This document shows, one piece after another, positions 1 through 11,639 of a stretch of DNA of 64,000 bases. The stretch's first letter is position 1. Each line of letters opens with the position of its first letter. Source of the stretch: Sepiola atlantica (Eukaryota; Mollusca; Cephalopoda; Sepiida; Sepiolidae); NCBI GenBank assembly GCA_963556195.1, contig CAUVYP010000579.1, forward strand, positions 2,170,001 to 2,234,000, given 5' to 3'. The translations under genes and the position numbers were made by a program. Below the pieces are notes generated by a model. It searched no databases. It was not told where the DNA came from and saw only the letters and a list, made by a program, of their open reading frames with translations.

Positions 1-473
1 CAGTAGAAAATGTGTGTCCGCTAATGTCTGCAAAGTTTCAGAGCACAATTCTTATAAATGTGGAAGTTATAAACACAAGCGATATCAACTTAAAATCGCA
101 CTAAATTTTGTTGATGTTTTGCGTATTCAGTTTGTATCGACATATCTCCGGGAGTACAAGAGCTGAACTTCTGAAACTTGGTACTTCAGTAGAAAATGTG
201 TGTCCGCTAATGTCTGCAAAGTTTCGGAGCACAATTCCTATAAATGTGAAAGTTATTAACACAAGCGATATACCTTTTAAATCGCACTAAATTTTGTTGA
301 TGTTTTGCGTATTCAGTTTGTATCGACATATCTCCGGGAGTACAAGAGCTGAACTTCTGAAACTTGGTACTTCAGTAGAAAATGTGTGTCCGCTAATGTC
401 TGCAAAGTTTCAGAGCACAATTCTTATAAATGTGGAAGTTATAAACAAAAGCGATATCAACTTAAAATCGCAC

Positions 474-476
474 TAC
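474..476 (+). other. Loss of the in-phase TAA in one monomer
   Basis: CACTAAATT is CACTACATT here, so the frame that is open in each monomer continues into the next one and yields a 122-codon run at 294-662. The same happens at 2148-2150 (CACGTAATT) and near 63902 (CACAAAATT). This is expected of neutral drift in a satellite and is not evidence of a gene. Confidence 0.9.
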
Positions 477-3400
477 ATTTTGTTGATGTTTTGCGTATTC
501 AGTTTGTATCGACATATCTCCGGGAGTACAAGAGCTGAACTTCTGAAACTTGGTACTTCAGTAGAAAATGTGTGTCCGCTAATGTCTGCAAAGTTTCAGA
601 GCACAATTCTTATAAATGTGGAAGTTATAAACAAAAGCGATATCAACTTAAAATCGCACTAAATTTTGTTGATGTTTTGCGTATTCAGTTTGTATCGACA
701 TATCTCCGGGAGTACAAGAGCTGAACTTCTGAAACTTGGTACTTCAGTAGAAAATGTGTGTCCGCTAATTTCTGCAAAGTTTCAGAGCACAATTTGTATA
801 AATGTGGAAGTTATAAAAACAAGCGATATCAACTTAAAATCGCACTAAATTTTGTTGATGTTTTGCGTATTCAGTTTGTATCGACATATCTCCGGGAGTA
901 CAAGAGCTGAACTTCTGAAACTTGGTACTTCAGTAGAAAATGTGTGTCCGCTTATATCTGCAAAGTTTCGGAGCACAATTCTTATAAATGTGGAAGTTAT
1001 TAACACAAACGATATACCTTTTAAATCGCACTAAATTTTGTTGATGTTTTGCGTATTCAGTTTGTATCGACATATCTCCGGGAGTACAAGAGCTGAACTT
1101 CTGAAACCTGGTACTTCAGTATAAAATGTGTGTCCGCTAATGTCTGCAAAGTTTCAGAGCACAATTCTTATAAATGTGGAAGTTATAAACAAAAGCGATA
1201 TATACTTAAAATCGCACTAAATTTTGTTGATGTTTTGCGTATTCAGTTTGTATCGACATATCTCCGGGAGTACAAGAGCTGAACTTCTGAAACTTGGTAC
1301 TTCAGTAGAAAATGTGTGTCCGCTAATTTCTGCAAAGTTTCAGAGCACAATTTGTATAAATGTGGAAGTTATAAACACAAGCGATATCAACTTAAAATCG
1401 CACTAAATTTTGTTTATGTTTTGCGTATTCAGTTTGTATCGACATATCTCCGGGAGTACAATAGCTGAACTTCTGAAACTTGGTACTTCAGTAGAAAATG
1501 TGTGTCCGCTAATGTCTGCAAAGTTTCAGAGCACAATTCTTATAAATGTGGAAGTTATAAACACAAGCGATATCAACTTAAAATCGCACTAAATTTTGTT
1601 GATGTTTTGCGTATTCAGTTTGTATCGACATATCTCCGGGAGTACAAGAGCTGAACTTCTGAAACTTGGTACTTCAGTAGAAAATGTGTGTCCGCTTATG
1701 TCTGCAAAGTTTCGGAGCACAATTCTTATAAATGTGGAAGTTATTAACACAAGCGATATACCTTTTAAATCGCACTAAATTTTGTTGATGTTTTGCGTAT
1801 TCAGTTTGTATCGACATATCTCCGGGAGTACAAGAGCTGAACTTCTGAAACTTGGTACTTCAGTAGAAAATGTGTGTCCGCTAATGTCTGCAAAGTTTCA
1901 GAGCACAATTCTTATAAATGTGGAAGTTATAAACAAAAGCGATATCAACTTAAAATCGCACTAAATTTTGTTGATGTTTTGCGTATTCAGTTTGTATCGA
2001 CATATCTCCGGGAGTACAAGAGCTGAACTTCTGAAACTTGGTACTTCAGTACAAAATGTGTGTCCGCTAATGTCTGCAAAGTTTCAGAGCACAATTTGTA
2101 TAAATGTGGAAGTTATAACCACAAGCGATATCAACTTAAAATCGCACGTAATTTTGTTGATGTTTTGCGTATTCAGTTTGTATCGACATATCTCCGGGAG
2201 TACAATAGCTGAACTTCTGAAACTTGGTACTTCAGTAGAAAATGTGTGTCCGCTAATGTCTGCAAAGTTTCAGAGCACAATTCTTATAAATGTGGAAGTT
2301 ATAAACACAAGCGATATCAACTTAAAATCGCACTAAATTTTGTTGATGTTTTGCGTATTCAGTTTGTATCGACATATCTCCGGGAGTACAAGAGCTGAAC
2401 TTCTGAAACTTGGTACTTCAGTAGAAAATGTGTGTCCGCTAATGTCTGCAAAGTTTCGGAGCACAATTCTTATAAATGTGAAAGTTATTAACACAAGCGA
2501 TATACCTTTTAAATCGCACTAAATTTTGTTGATGTTTTGCGTATTCAGTTTGTATCGACATATCTCCGGCAGTACAAGAGCTGAACTTCTGAAACTTGGT
2601 ACTTCAGTAGAAAATGTGTGTCCGCTAATGTCTGCAAAGTTTCAGAGCACAATTCTTATAAATGTGGAAGTTATAAACAAAAGCGATATCAACTTAAAAT
2701 CGCACTAAATTTTGTTGATGTTTTGCGTATTCAGTTTGTATCGACATATCTCCGGGAGTACAAGAGCTGAACTTCTGAAACTTGGTACTTCAGTAGAAAA
2801 TGTGTGTCCGCTAATGTCTGCAAAGTTTCAGAGCACAATTCTTATAAATGTGGAAGTTATAAACAAAAGCGATATCAACTTAAAATCGCACTAAATTTTG
2901 TTGATGTTTTGCGTATTCAGTTTGTATCGACATATCTCCGGGAGTACAAGAGCTGAACTTCTGAAACTGTGTACTTCAGTAGAAAATGTGTGTCCGCTAA
3001 TTTCTGCAAAGTTTCAGAGCACAATTTGTATAAATGTGGAAGTTATAAAAACAAGCGATATCAACTTAAAATCGCACTAAATTTTGTTGATGTTTTGCGT
3101 ATTCAGTTTGTATCGACATATTTCCGGGAGTACAAGAGCTGAACTTCTGAAACTTGGTACTTCAGTAGAAAATGTGTGTCCGCTTATGTCTGCAAAGTTT
3201 CGGAGCACAATTCTTATAAATGTGGAAGTTATTAACACAAGCGATATACCTTTTAAATCGCACTAAATTTTGTTGATGTTTTGCGTATTCAGTTTGTATC
3301 GACATATCTCCGGGAGTACAAGAGCTGAACTTCTGAAACTTGGTACTTCAGTAGAAAATGTGTGTCCGCTAATGTCTGCAAAGTTTCAGAGCACAATTCT

Positions 3401-3827
3401 TATAAATGTGGAAGTTATAAACAAAAGCGATATCAACTTAAAATCGCACTAAATTTTGTTGATGTTTTGCGTATTCAGTTTGTATCGACATATCTCCGGG
3501 AGTACAAGAGCTGAACTTCTGAAACCTGGTACTTCAGTAGAAAATGTGTGTCCGCTAATGTCTGCAAAGTTTCAGAGCACAATTCTTATAAATGTGGAAG
3601 TTATAAACAAAAGCGATATCAACTTAAAATCGCACTAAATTTTGTTGATGTTTTGCGTATTCAGTTTGTATCGACATATCTCCGGGAGTACAAGAGCTGA
3701 ACTTCTGAAACTTAGTACTTCAGTAGAAAATGTGTGTTCGCTTATTTCTGCAAAGTTTCAGAGCACAATTTGTATAAATGTGGAAGTTATAAACACAAGC
3801 GATATCAACTTAAAATCGCACTAAATT

Positions 3828-4013
3828 TTGTTGATGTTTTGCGTATTCAGTTTGTATCGACATATCTCCGGGAGTACAAGAGCTGAACTTCTGAAACTTG
3901 GTACTTCAGTAGAAAATGTGTGTCCGCTTATGTCTGCAAAGTTTCGGAGCACAATTCTTATAAATGTGGAAGTTATTAACACAAGCGATATACCTTTTAA
4001 ATCGCACTAAATT
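3828..4013 (+). repeat. Reference class-P monomer (type p1)
   Basis: This copy shows the second main monomer class. It differs from the n1 form by CTTATG in place of CTAATG, CGGAGC in place of CAGAGC, TTATTAACACAAGC in place of TTATAAACAAAAGC, and a changed end where GATATC is replaced by GATATACC (3987-3994), followed by TTTTAAATCGC. The change removes the GATATC site and creates TTTAAA at 3996-4001. Variants of this class (p2, p3, p4, p5) carry extra linked changes. Class-P monomers usually occur every fourth unit and mark the tetramer register of the array. Confidence 0.95.
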
Positions 4014-4199
4014 TTGTTGATGTTTTGCGTATTCAGTTTGTATCGACATATCTCCGGGAGTACAAGAGCTGAATTTCTGAAACTTAGTACTTCAGTAGAA
4101 AATGTGTGCCCGCTAATGTCTGCAAAGTTTCAGAGCACAATTCTTATAAATGTGGAAGTTATAAACAAAAGCGATATCAACTTAAAATCGCACTAAATT

Positions 4200-7100
4200 T
4201 TGTTGATGTTTTGCGTATTCAGTTTGTATCGACATATCTCCGGGAGTACAAGAGCTGAACTTCTGAAACTTATTACTTCAGTAGAAAATGTGTGTCCGCT
4301 AATTTCTGCAAAGTTTCAGAGCACAATTTGTATAAATGTGGAAGTTATAAACACAAGCGATATCAACTTAAAATCGCACTAAATTTTGTTGATGTTTTGC
4401 GTATTCAGTTTGTATCGACATATCTCCGGGAGTACAAGAGCTGAACTTCTGAAACTTGGTACTTCAGTAGAAAATGTGTGTCCGCTAATGTCTGCAAAGT
4501 TTCAGAGCACAATTCTTATAAATGTGGAAGTTATAAACAAAAGCGATATCAACTTAAAATCGCACTAAATTTTGTTGATGTTTTGCGTATTCAGTTTGTA
4601 TCGACATATCTCCGGGAGTACAAGAGCTGAACTTCTGAAACTTGGTACTTCAGTAGAAAATGTGTGTCCGCTAATGTCTGCAAAGTTTCAGAGCACAATT
4701 TGTATAAATGTGGAAGTTATAAACACAATCGATATCAACTTAAAATCGCACTAAATTTTGTTGATGTTTTGCGTATTCAGTTTGTATCGACATATCTCCG
4801 GGAGTACAAGAGCTGAACTTCTGAAACTTGGTACTTCAGTAGTAAATGTGTGTCCGCGTATGTCTGCAAAGTTTCGGAGCACAATTCTTATAAATGTGAA
4901 AGTTATTAACACAAGCGATATACCTTTTAAATCGCACTAAATTTTGTTGATGTTTTGCGTATTCAGTTTGTATCGACATATCTCCGGGAGTACAAGAGCT
5001 GAACTTCTGAAACTTGGTACTTCAGTAGAAAATGTGTGTCCGCTAATGTCTGCAAAGTTTCAGAGCACAATTCTTATAAATGTGGAAGTTATAAACACAA
5101 GCGATATCAACTTAAAATCGCACTAAATTTTGTTGATGTTTTGCGTATTCAGTTTGTATCGACATATCTCCGGGAGTACAAGAGCTGAACTTCTTAAACT
5201 TGGTACTTCAGTAGAAAATGTGTGTCCGCTAATGTCTGCAAAGTTTCGGAGCACAATTCCTATAAATGTCAAAGTTATTAACACAAGCGATATACCTTTT
5301 AAATCGCACTAAATTTTGTTGATGTTTTGCGTATTCAGTTTGTATCGACATATCTCCGGGAGTACAAGAGCTGAACTTCTGAAACTTGGTACTTCAGTAG
5401 AAAATGTGTGTCCGCTAATGTCTGCAAAGTTTCAGAGCACAATTCTTATAAATGTGGAAGTTATAAACAAAAGCGATATCAACTTAAAATCGCACTAAAT
5501 TTTGTTTATGTTTTGCGTATTCAGTTTGTATCGACATATCTCCGGGAGTACAAGAGCTGAACTTCTGAAACTTGGTACTTCAGTAGAAAATGTGTGTCCG
5601 CTAATGTCTGCAAAGTTTCAGAGCACAATTCTTATAAATGTGGAAGTTATAAACAAAAGCGATATCAACTTAAAATCGCACTAAATTTTGTTGATGTTTT
5701 GCGTATTCAGTTTGTATCGACATATCTCCGGGAGTACAAGAGCTGAACTTCTGAAACTTGGTACTTCAGTAGAAAATGTGTGTCCGCTAATTTCTGCAAA
5801 GTTTCAGAGCACAATTTGTATAAATGTGGAAGTTATAAAAACAAGCGATATCAACTTAAAATCGCACTAAATTTTGTTGATGTTTTGCGTATTCAGTTTG
5901 TATCGACATATCTCCGGGAGTACAAGAGCTATACTTCTGAAACCTGGTACTTCAGTAGAAAATGTGTGTCCGCTAATGTCTGCAAAGTTTCAGAGCACAA
6001 TTCTTATAAATGTGGAAGTTATAAACAAAAGCGATATCAACTTAAAATCGCACTAAATTTTGTTGATGTTTTGCGTATTCAGTTTGTATCGACATATCTC
6101 CGGGAGTACAAGAGCTGAACTTCTGAAACTTGGTACTTCAGTAGAAAATGTGTGTCCGCTTATGTCTGCAAAGTTTCGGAGCACAATTCTTATAAATGTG
6201 GAAGTTATTAACACAAGCGATATACCTTTTAAATCGCACTAAATTTTGTTGATATTTTGCGTATTCAGTTTGTATCGACATATCTCCGGGAGTACAAGAG
6301 CTGAACTTCTGAAACTTGGTACTTCAGTAGAAAATGTGTGTCCGCTAATGTCTGCAAAGTTTCAGAGCACAATTCTTATAAATGTGGAAGTTATAAACAA
6401 AAGCGATATCAACTTAAAATCGCACTAAATTTTGTTGATGTTTTGCGTATTCAGTTTGTATCGACATATCTCCGGGAGTACAAGAGCTGAACTTCTGAAA
6501 CTTGGTACTTCAGTACAAAATGTGTGTCCGCTAATGTCTGCAAAGTTTCAGAGCACAATTTGTATAAATGTGGAAGTTATAAACACAAGCGATATCAACT
6601 ATAAATCGCACTAAATTTTGTTGATGTTTTGCGTATTCAGTTTGTATCGACATATCTCCGGGAGTACAAGAGCTGAACTTCTGAAACTTGGTACTTCAGT
6701 AGAAAATGTGTGTCCGCTAATGTCTGCAAAGTTTCAGAGCACAATTCTTATAAATGTGGAAGTTATAAACACAAGCGATATCAACTTAAAATCGCACTAA
6801 ATTTTGTTGATGTTTTGCGTATTCAGTTTGTATCGACATATCTCCGGGAGTACAAGAGCTGAACTTCTGAAACTTGGTACTTCAGTAGAAAATGTGTGTC
6901 CGCTAATGTCTGCAAAGTTTCGGAGCACAATTCTTATAAATGTGAAAGTTATTAACACAAGCGATATACCTTTTAAATCGCACTAAATTTTGTTGATGTT
7001 TTGCGTATTCAGTTTGTATCGACATATCTCCGGCAGTACAAGAGCTGAACTTCTGAAACTTGGTACTTCAGTAGAAAATGTGTGTCCGCTAATGTCTGCA

Positions 7101-8477
7101 AAGTTTCAGAGCACAATTCTTATAAATGTGGAAGTTATAAACAAAAGCGATATCAACTTAAAATCGCACTAAATTTTGTTGATGTTTTGCGTATTCAGTT
7201 TGTATCGACATATCTCCGGGAGTACAAGAGCTGAACTTCTGAAACTTGGTACTTCAGTAGAAAATGTGTGTCCGCTAATGTCTGCAAAGTTTCAGAGCAC
7301 AATTCTTATAAATGTGGAAGTTATAAACAAAAGCGATATCAACTTAAAATCGCACTAAATTTTGTTGATGTTTTGCGTATTCAGTTTGTATCGACATATC
7401 TCCGGGAGTACAAGAGCTGAACTTCTGAAACTTGGTACTTCAGTAGAAAATGTGTGTCCGCTAATTTCTGCAAAGTTTCAGAGCACAATTTGTATAAATG
7501 TGGAAGTTATAAAAACAAGCGATATCAACTTAAAATCGCACTAAATTTTGTTGATGTTTTGCGTATTCAGTTTGTATCGACATATCTCCGGGAGTACAAG
7601 AGCTGAACTTCTGAAACTTGGTACTTCAGTAGAAAATGTGTGTCCGCTTATGTCTGCAAAGTTTCGGAGCACAATTCTTATAAATGTGGAAGTTATTAAC
7701 ACAAGCGATATACCTTTTAAATCGCACTAAATTTTGTTGATGTTTTGCGTATTCAGTTTGTATCGACATATCTCCGGGAGTACAAGAGCTGAACTTCTGA
7801 AACTTGGTACTTCAGTAGAAAATGTGTGTCCGCTAATGTCTGCAAAGTTTCAGAGCACAATTCTTATAAATGTGGAAGTTATAAACAAAAGCGATATCAA
7901 CTTAAAATCGCACTAAATTTTGTTGATGTTTTGCGTATTCAGTTTGTATCGACATATCTCCGGGAGTACAAGAGCTGAACTTCTGAAACCTGGTACTTCA
8001 GTAGAGAATGTGTGTCCGCTAATGTCTGCAAAGTTTCAGAGCACAATTCTTATAAATGTGGAAGTTATAAACAAAAGCGATATCAACTTAAAATCGCACT
8101 AAATTTTGTTGATGTTTTGCGTATTCAGTTTGTATCGACATATCTCCGGGAGTAGAAGAGCTGAACTTCTGAAACTTAGTACTTCAGTAGAAAATGTGTG
8201 TCCGCTTATTTCTGCAAAGTTTCAGAGCACAATTTGTATAAATGTGGAAGTTATAAACACAAGCGATATCAACTTAAAATCGCACTAAATTTTGTTGATG
8301 TTTTGCGTATTCAGTTTGTATCGACATATCTCCGGGAGTACAAGAGCTGAACTTCTGAAACTTGGTACTTCAGTAGAAAATGTGTGTCCGCTTATGTCTG
8401 CAAAGTTTCGGAGCACAATTCTTATAAATGTGGAAGTTATTAACACAAGCGATATACCTTTTAAATCGCACTAAATT
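4200..8477 (+). repeat. Block S2: c5-n1-c6-p4 module and shortened long repeat
   Basis: Order is c5, n1, c6, p4, t1, p5, n1, n1m, c1, n1p, p1, n1, c4, t1, p2, n1, n1, c1, p1, n1, n1p, c2, p1. It resembles the start of the block at 15174, but after c1 (5688) it goes directly to n1p (5874) and p1 (6060), where the other copies have p3, n1p, c3, t2, p1. Three monomers are therefore missing here relative to the related blocks, although a single simple deletion does not explain the order. The n1p unit at 5874 has a private GAGCTATAC in place of GAGCTGAAC. Confidence 0.88.
4386..4571 (+). repeat. Reference class-N monomer (type n1)
   Basis: This is a clean copy of the commonest monomer and serves as the reference for the array. 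Composition is 60 A, 60 T, 36 G, 30 C (35.5% GC) with six CpG, at the expected level. Visible internal structure: a short direct repeat CTGAACTT at 4441-4448 followed by CTGAAACTT at 4449-4457; an imperfect dyad TTCTGAA (4447-4453) with TTCAGTAGAA (4463-4472); TTATAAA at 4516-4522 and again at 4531-4537; GATATC at 4545-4550; and a run TATCGACATATCTCCGGGA at 4413-4431 that loosely recalls a CENP-B box but has the wrong spacing. One forward frame is open for 60 codons and closes at TAA 4566-4568; because the unit is 62 codons long, this frame recurs in phase in every copy. Confidence 0.97.
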
Positions 8478-9965
8478 TTGTTGATGTTTTGCGTATTCAG
8501 TTTGTATCGACATATCTCCGGGAGTACAAGAGCTGAACTTCTGAAACTTGGTACTTCAGTAGAAAATGTGTGTCCGCTAATGTCTGCAAAGTTTCAGAGC
8601 ACAATTCTTATAAATGTGGAAGTTATAAACAAAAGCGATATCAACTTAAAATCGCACTAAATTTTGTTGATGTTTTGCGTATTCAGTTTGTATCGATATA
8701 TCTCCGGGAGTACAAGAGCTGAACTTCTGAAACTTGGTACTTCAGTAGAAAATGTGTGTCCGCTAATTTCTGCAAAGTTTCAGAGCACAATTTGTATAAA
8801 TGTGGAAGTTATAAAAACAAGCGATATCAACTTAAAATCGCACTAAATTTTGTTGATGTTTTGCGTATTCAGTTTGTATCGACATATCTCCGGGAGTACA
8901 AGAGCTGAACTTCTGAAACTTGGTACTTCAGTAGAAAATGTGTGTCCGCTTATGTCTGCAAAGTTTCGGAGCACAATTCTTATAAATGTGGAAGTTATTA
9001 ACACAAGCGATATACCTTTTAAATCGCACTAAATTTTGTTGATGTTTTGCGTATTCAGTTTGTATCGACATATCTCCGGGAGTACAAGAGCTGAACTTCT
9101 GAAACTTGGTACTTCAGTAGAAAATGTGTGTCCGCTAATGTCTGCAAAGTTTCAGAGCACAATTCTTATAAATGTGGAAGTTATAAACAAAAGCGATATC
9201 AACTTAAAATCGCACTAAATTTTGTTGATGTTTTGCGTATTCAGTTTGTATCGACATATCTCCGGGAGTACAAGAGCTGAACTTCTGAAACCTGGTACTT
9301 CAGTAGAAAATGTGTGTCCGCTAATGTCTGCAAAGTTTCAGAGCACAATTCTTATAAATGTGGAAGTTATAAACAAAAGCGATATCAACTTAAAATCGCA
9401 CTAAATTTTGTTGATGTTTTGCGTATTCAGTTTGTATCGACATATCTCCGGGAGTACAAGAGCTGAACTTCTGAAACTTAGTACTTCAGTAGAAAATGTG
9501 TGTCCGCTTATTTCTGCAAAGTTTCAGAGCACAATTTGTATAAATGTGGAAGTTATAAACACAAGCGATATCAACTTAAAATCGCACTAAATTTTGTTGA
9601 TGTTTTGCGTATTCAGTTTGTATCGACATATCTCCGGGAGTACAAGAGCTGAACTTCTGAAACTTGGTACTTCAGTAGAAAATGTGTGTCCGCTTATGTC
9701 TGCAAAGTTTCGGAGCACAATTCTTATAAATGTGGAAGTTATTAACACAAGCGATATACCTTTTAAATCGCACTAAATTTTGTTGATGTTTTGCGTATTC
9801 AGTTTGTATCGACATATCTCCGGGAGTACAAGAGCTGAACTTCTGAAACTTAGTACTTCAGTAGAAAATGTGTGTCCGCTAATGTCTGCAAAGTTTCAGA
9901 GCACAATTCTTATAAATGTGGAAGTTATAAACAAAAGCGATATCAACTTAAAATCGCACTAAATT
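8478..9965 (+). repeat. Octamer unit (1488 bp)
   Basis: The eight monomers n1, c1, p1, n1, n1p, c2, p1, n1s form the octamer higher-order unit that recurs at 11640, 46796, 48284, 50144 and 51632. Here c1 (8664) has a private TATCGATATA in place of TATCGACATA. The boundary before this unit breaks the 744-bp class-P register: the class-P units at 8292 and 8850 are three monomers apart instead of four. Confidence 0.9.
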
Positions 9966-11639
9966 TTGTTGATGTTTTGCGTATTCAGTTTGTATCGACA
10001 TATCTCCGGGAGTACAAGAGCTGAACTTCTGAAACTTGGTACTTCAGTAGAAAATGTGTGTCCGCTAATGTCTGCAAAGTTTCAGAGCACAATTCTTATA
10101 AATGTAGAAGTTATAAACAAAAGCGATATCAACTTAAAATCGCACTAAATTTTGTTGATGTTTTGCGTATTCAGTTTGTATCGACATATCTCCGGGAGTA
10201 CAAGAGCTGAACTTCTGAAACTTGGTACTTAAGTAGAAAATGTGTGTCCGCTAATTTCTGCAAAGTTTCAGAGCACAATTTGTATAAATGTGGAAGTTAT
10301 AAACACAAGCGATATCAACTTAAAATCGCACTAAATTTTGTTGATGTTTTGCGTATTCAGTTTGTATCGACATATCTCCGGGAGTACAAGAGCTGAACTT
10401 CTGAAACTTGGTACTTCAGTAGAAAATGTGTGTCCGCTAATGTCTGCAAAGTTTCAGAGCACAATTCTTATAAATGTGGAAGTTATAAACAAAAGCGATA
10501 TCAACTTAAAATCGCACTAAATTTTGTTGATGTTTTGCGTATTCAGTTTGTATCGACATATCTCCGGGAGTACAAGAGCTGAACTTCTGAAACTTGGTAC
10601 TTCAGTAGAAAATGTGTGTCCGCTAATGTCTGCAAAGTTTCAGAGCACAATTTGTATAAATGTGGAAGTTATAAACACAATCGATATCAACTTAAAATCG
10701 CACTAAATTTTGTTGATGTTTTGCGTATTCAGTTTGTATCGATATATCTCCGGGAGTACAAGAGCTGAACTTCTGAAACTTGGTACTTCAGTAGAAAATG
10801 TGTGTCCGCTTATGTCTGCAAAGTTTCGGAGCACAATTCTCATAAATGTGGAAGTTATTAACACAAGCGATATACCTTTTAAATCGCACTAAATTTTGTT
10901 GATGTTTTGCGTATTCAGTTTGTATCGACATATCTCCGGGAGTACAAGAGCTGAACTTCTGAAACCTGGTACTTCAGTAGAAAATGTGTGTCCGCTAATG
11001 TCTGCAAAGTTTCAGAGAACAATTCTTATAAATGTGGAAGTTATAAACAAAAGCGATATCAACTTAAAATCGCACTAAATTTTGTTGATGTTTTGCGTAT
11101 TCAGTTTGTATCGACATATCTCCGGGAGTACAAGAGCTGAACTTCTGAAACTTAGTACTTCAGTAGAAAATGTGTGTCCGCTTATTTCTGCAAAGTTTCA
11201 GAGCACAATTTGTATAAATGTGGAAGTTATAAACACAAGCGATATCAACTTAAAATCGCACTAAATTTTGTTGATGTTTTGCGTATTCAGTTTGTATCGA
11301 CATATCTCCGGGAGTACAAGAGCTGAACTTCTGAAACTTGGTACTTCAGTAGAAAATGTGTGTCCGCTTATGTCTGCAAAGTTTCGGAGCACAATTCTTA
11401 TAAATGTGGAAGTTATTAACACAAGCGATATACCTTTTAAATCGCACTAAATTTTGTTGATGTTTTGCGTATTCAGTTTGTATCGACATATCTCCGGGAG
11501 TACAAGAGCTGAACTTCTGAAACTTAGTACTTCAGTAGAAAATGTGTGTCCGCTAATGTCTGCAAAGATTCAGAGCACAATTCTTATAAATGTGGAAGTT
11601 ATAAACAAAAGCGATATCAACTTAAAATCGCACTAAATT
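9966..11639 (+). repeat. Nine-monomer unit with c3-n1-c6 module
   Basis: Order is n1, c3, n1, c6, p1, n1p, c2, p1, n1s. It is the ten-monomer unit of 13128-14987 lacking one n1 before n1p. The first n1 carries GTAGAAGTT in place of GTGGAAGTT, a marker seen mainly in n1 units that sit between n1s and c3 or c5. The c3 unit has a private C-to-A change making TAA at 10230-10232, and the p1 unit at 10710 carries CTCATA. The n1s unit at 11454 has a private AAAGATTC in place of AAAGTTTC. Confidence 0.9.

Larger units (their letters stand above)
1..4199 (+). repeat. Block S1: start of window, 28-mer-like order with one missing unit
   Basis: Monomer order after the partial t1 unit (1-107) is p5, n1, n1, c1, p3, n1p, c3, t2, p1, n1, c4, a t1/t2 hybrid (2154), p2, n1, n1, c1, p1, n1, n1p, c2, p1, n1s. 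Class-P units start at 108, 852, 1596, 2340, 3084 and 3828, exactly 744 bp apart. The same order, with minor changes, is found from 15918 and from 30056. Compared with those copies, the n1 unit that normally lies between n1s and c5 is absent at 4200. Private changes include a stop-creating G-to-T change at 1122 and loss of the in-frame TAA at 474-476 and 2148-2150. Confidence 0.9.

Noticed and set aside
294..662. A longer tandem-repeat protein encoded by two fused monomers
   Set aside because: The fusion comes from a single lost stop (TAC at 474-476) in one monomer. Similar losses at 2148-2150 and near 63902 are isolated and unrelated.
4413..4431. A true CENP-B box
   Set aside because: The core bases do not align to the required spacing (two bases too many between TCG and CGGG) and there is one core mismatch, so I list it only as a weak observation.
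4447..4472. Imperfect inverted repeat TTCTGAA with TTCAGTAGAA as a functional hairpin or terminator
   Set aside because: The arms pair only with a three-base bulge, the stem is short, and no T run follows. It is as likely to be chance or a relic of the CTGAACTT/CTGAAACTT subrepeat.
4517..4523. TATAAAT in every monomer as a promoter TATA box
   Set aside because: The motif is short and expected in an AT-rich unit. There is no initiator or other promoter element that I can recognise, and c-type monomers keep TATAAAT in a different context. Satellite transcription is possible but not shown by the sequence.
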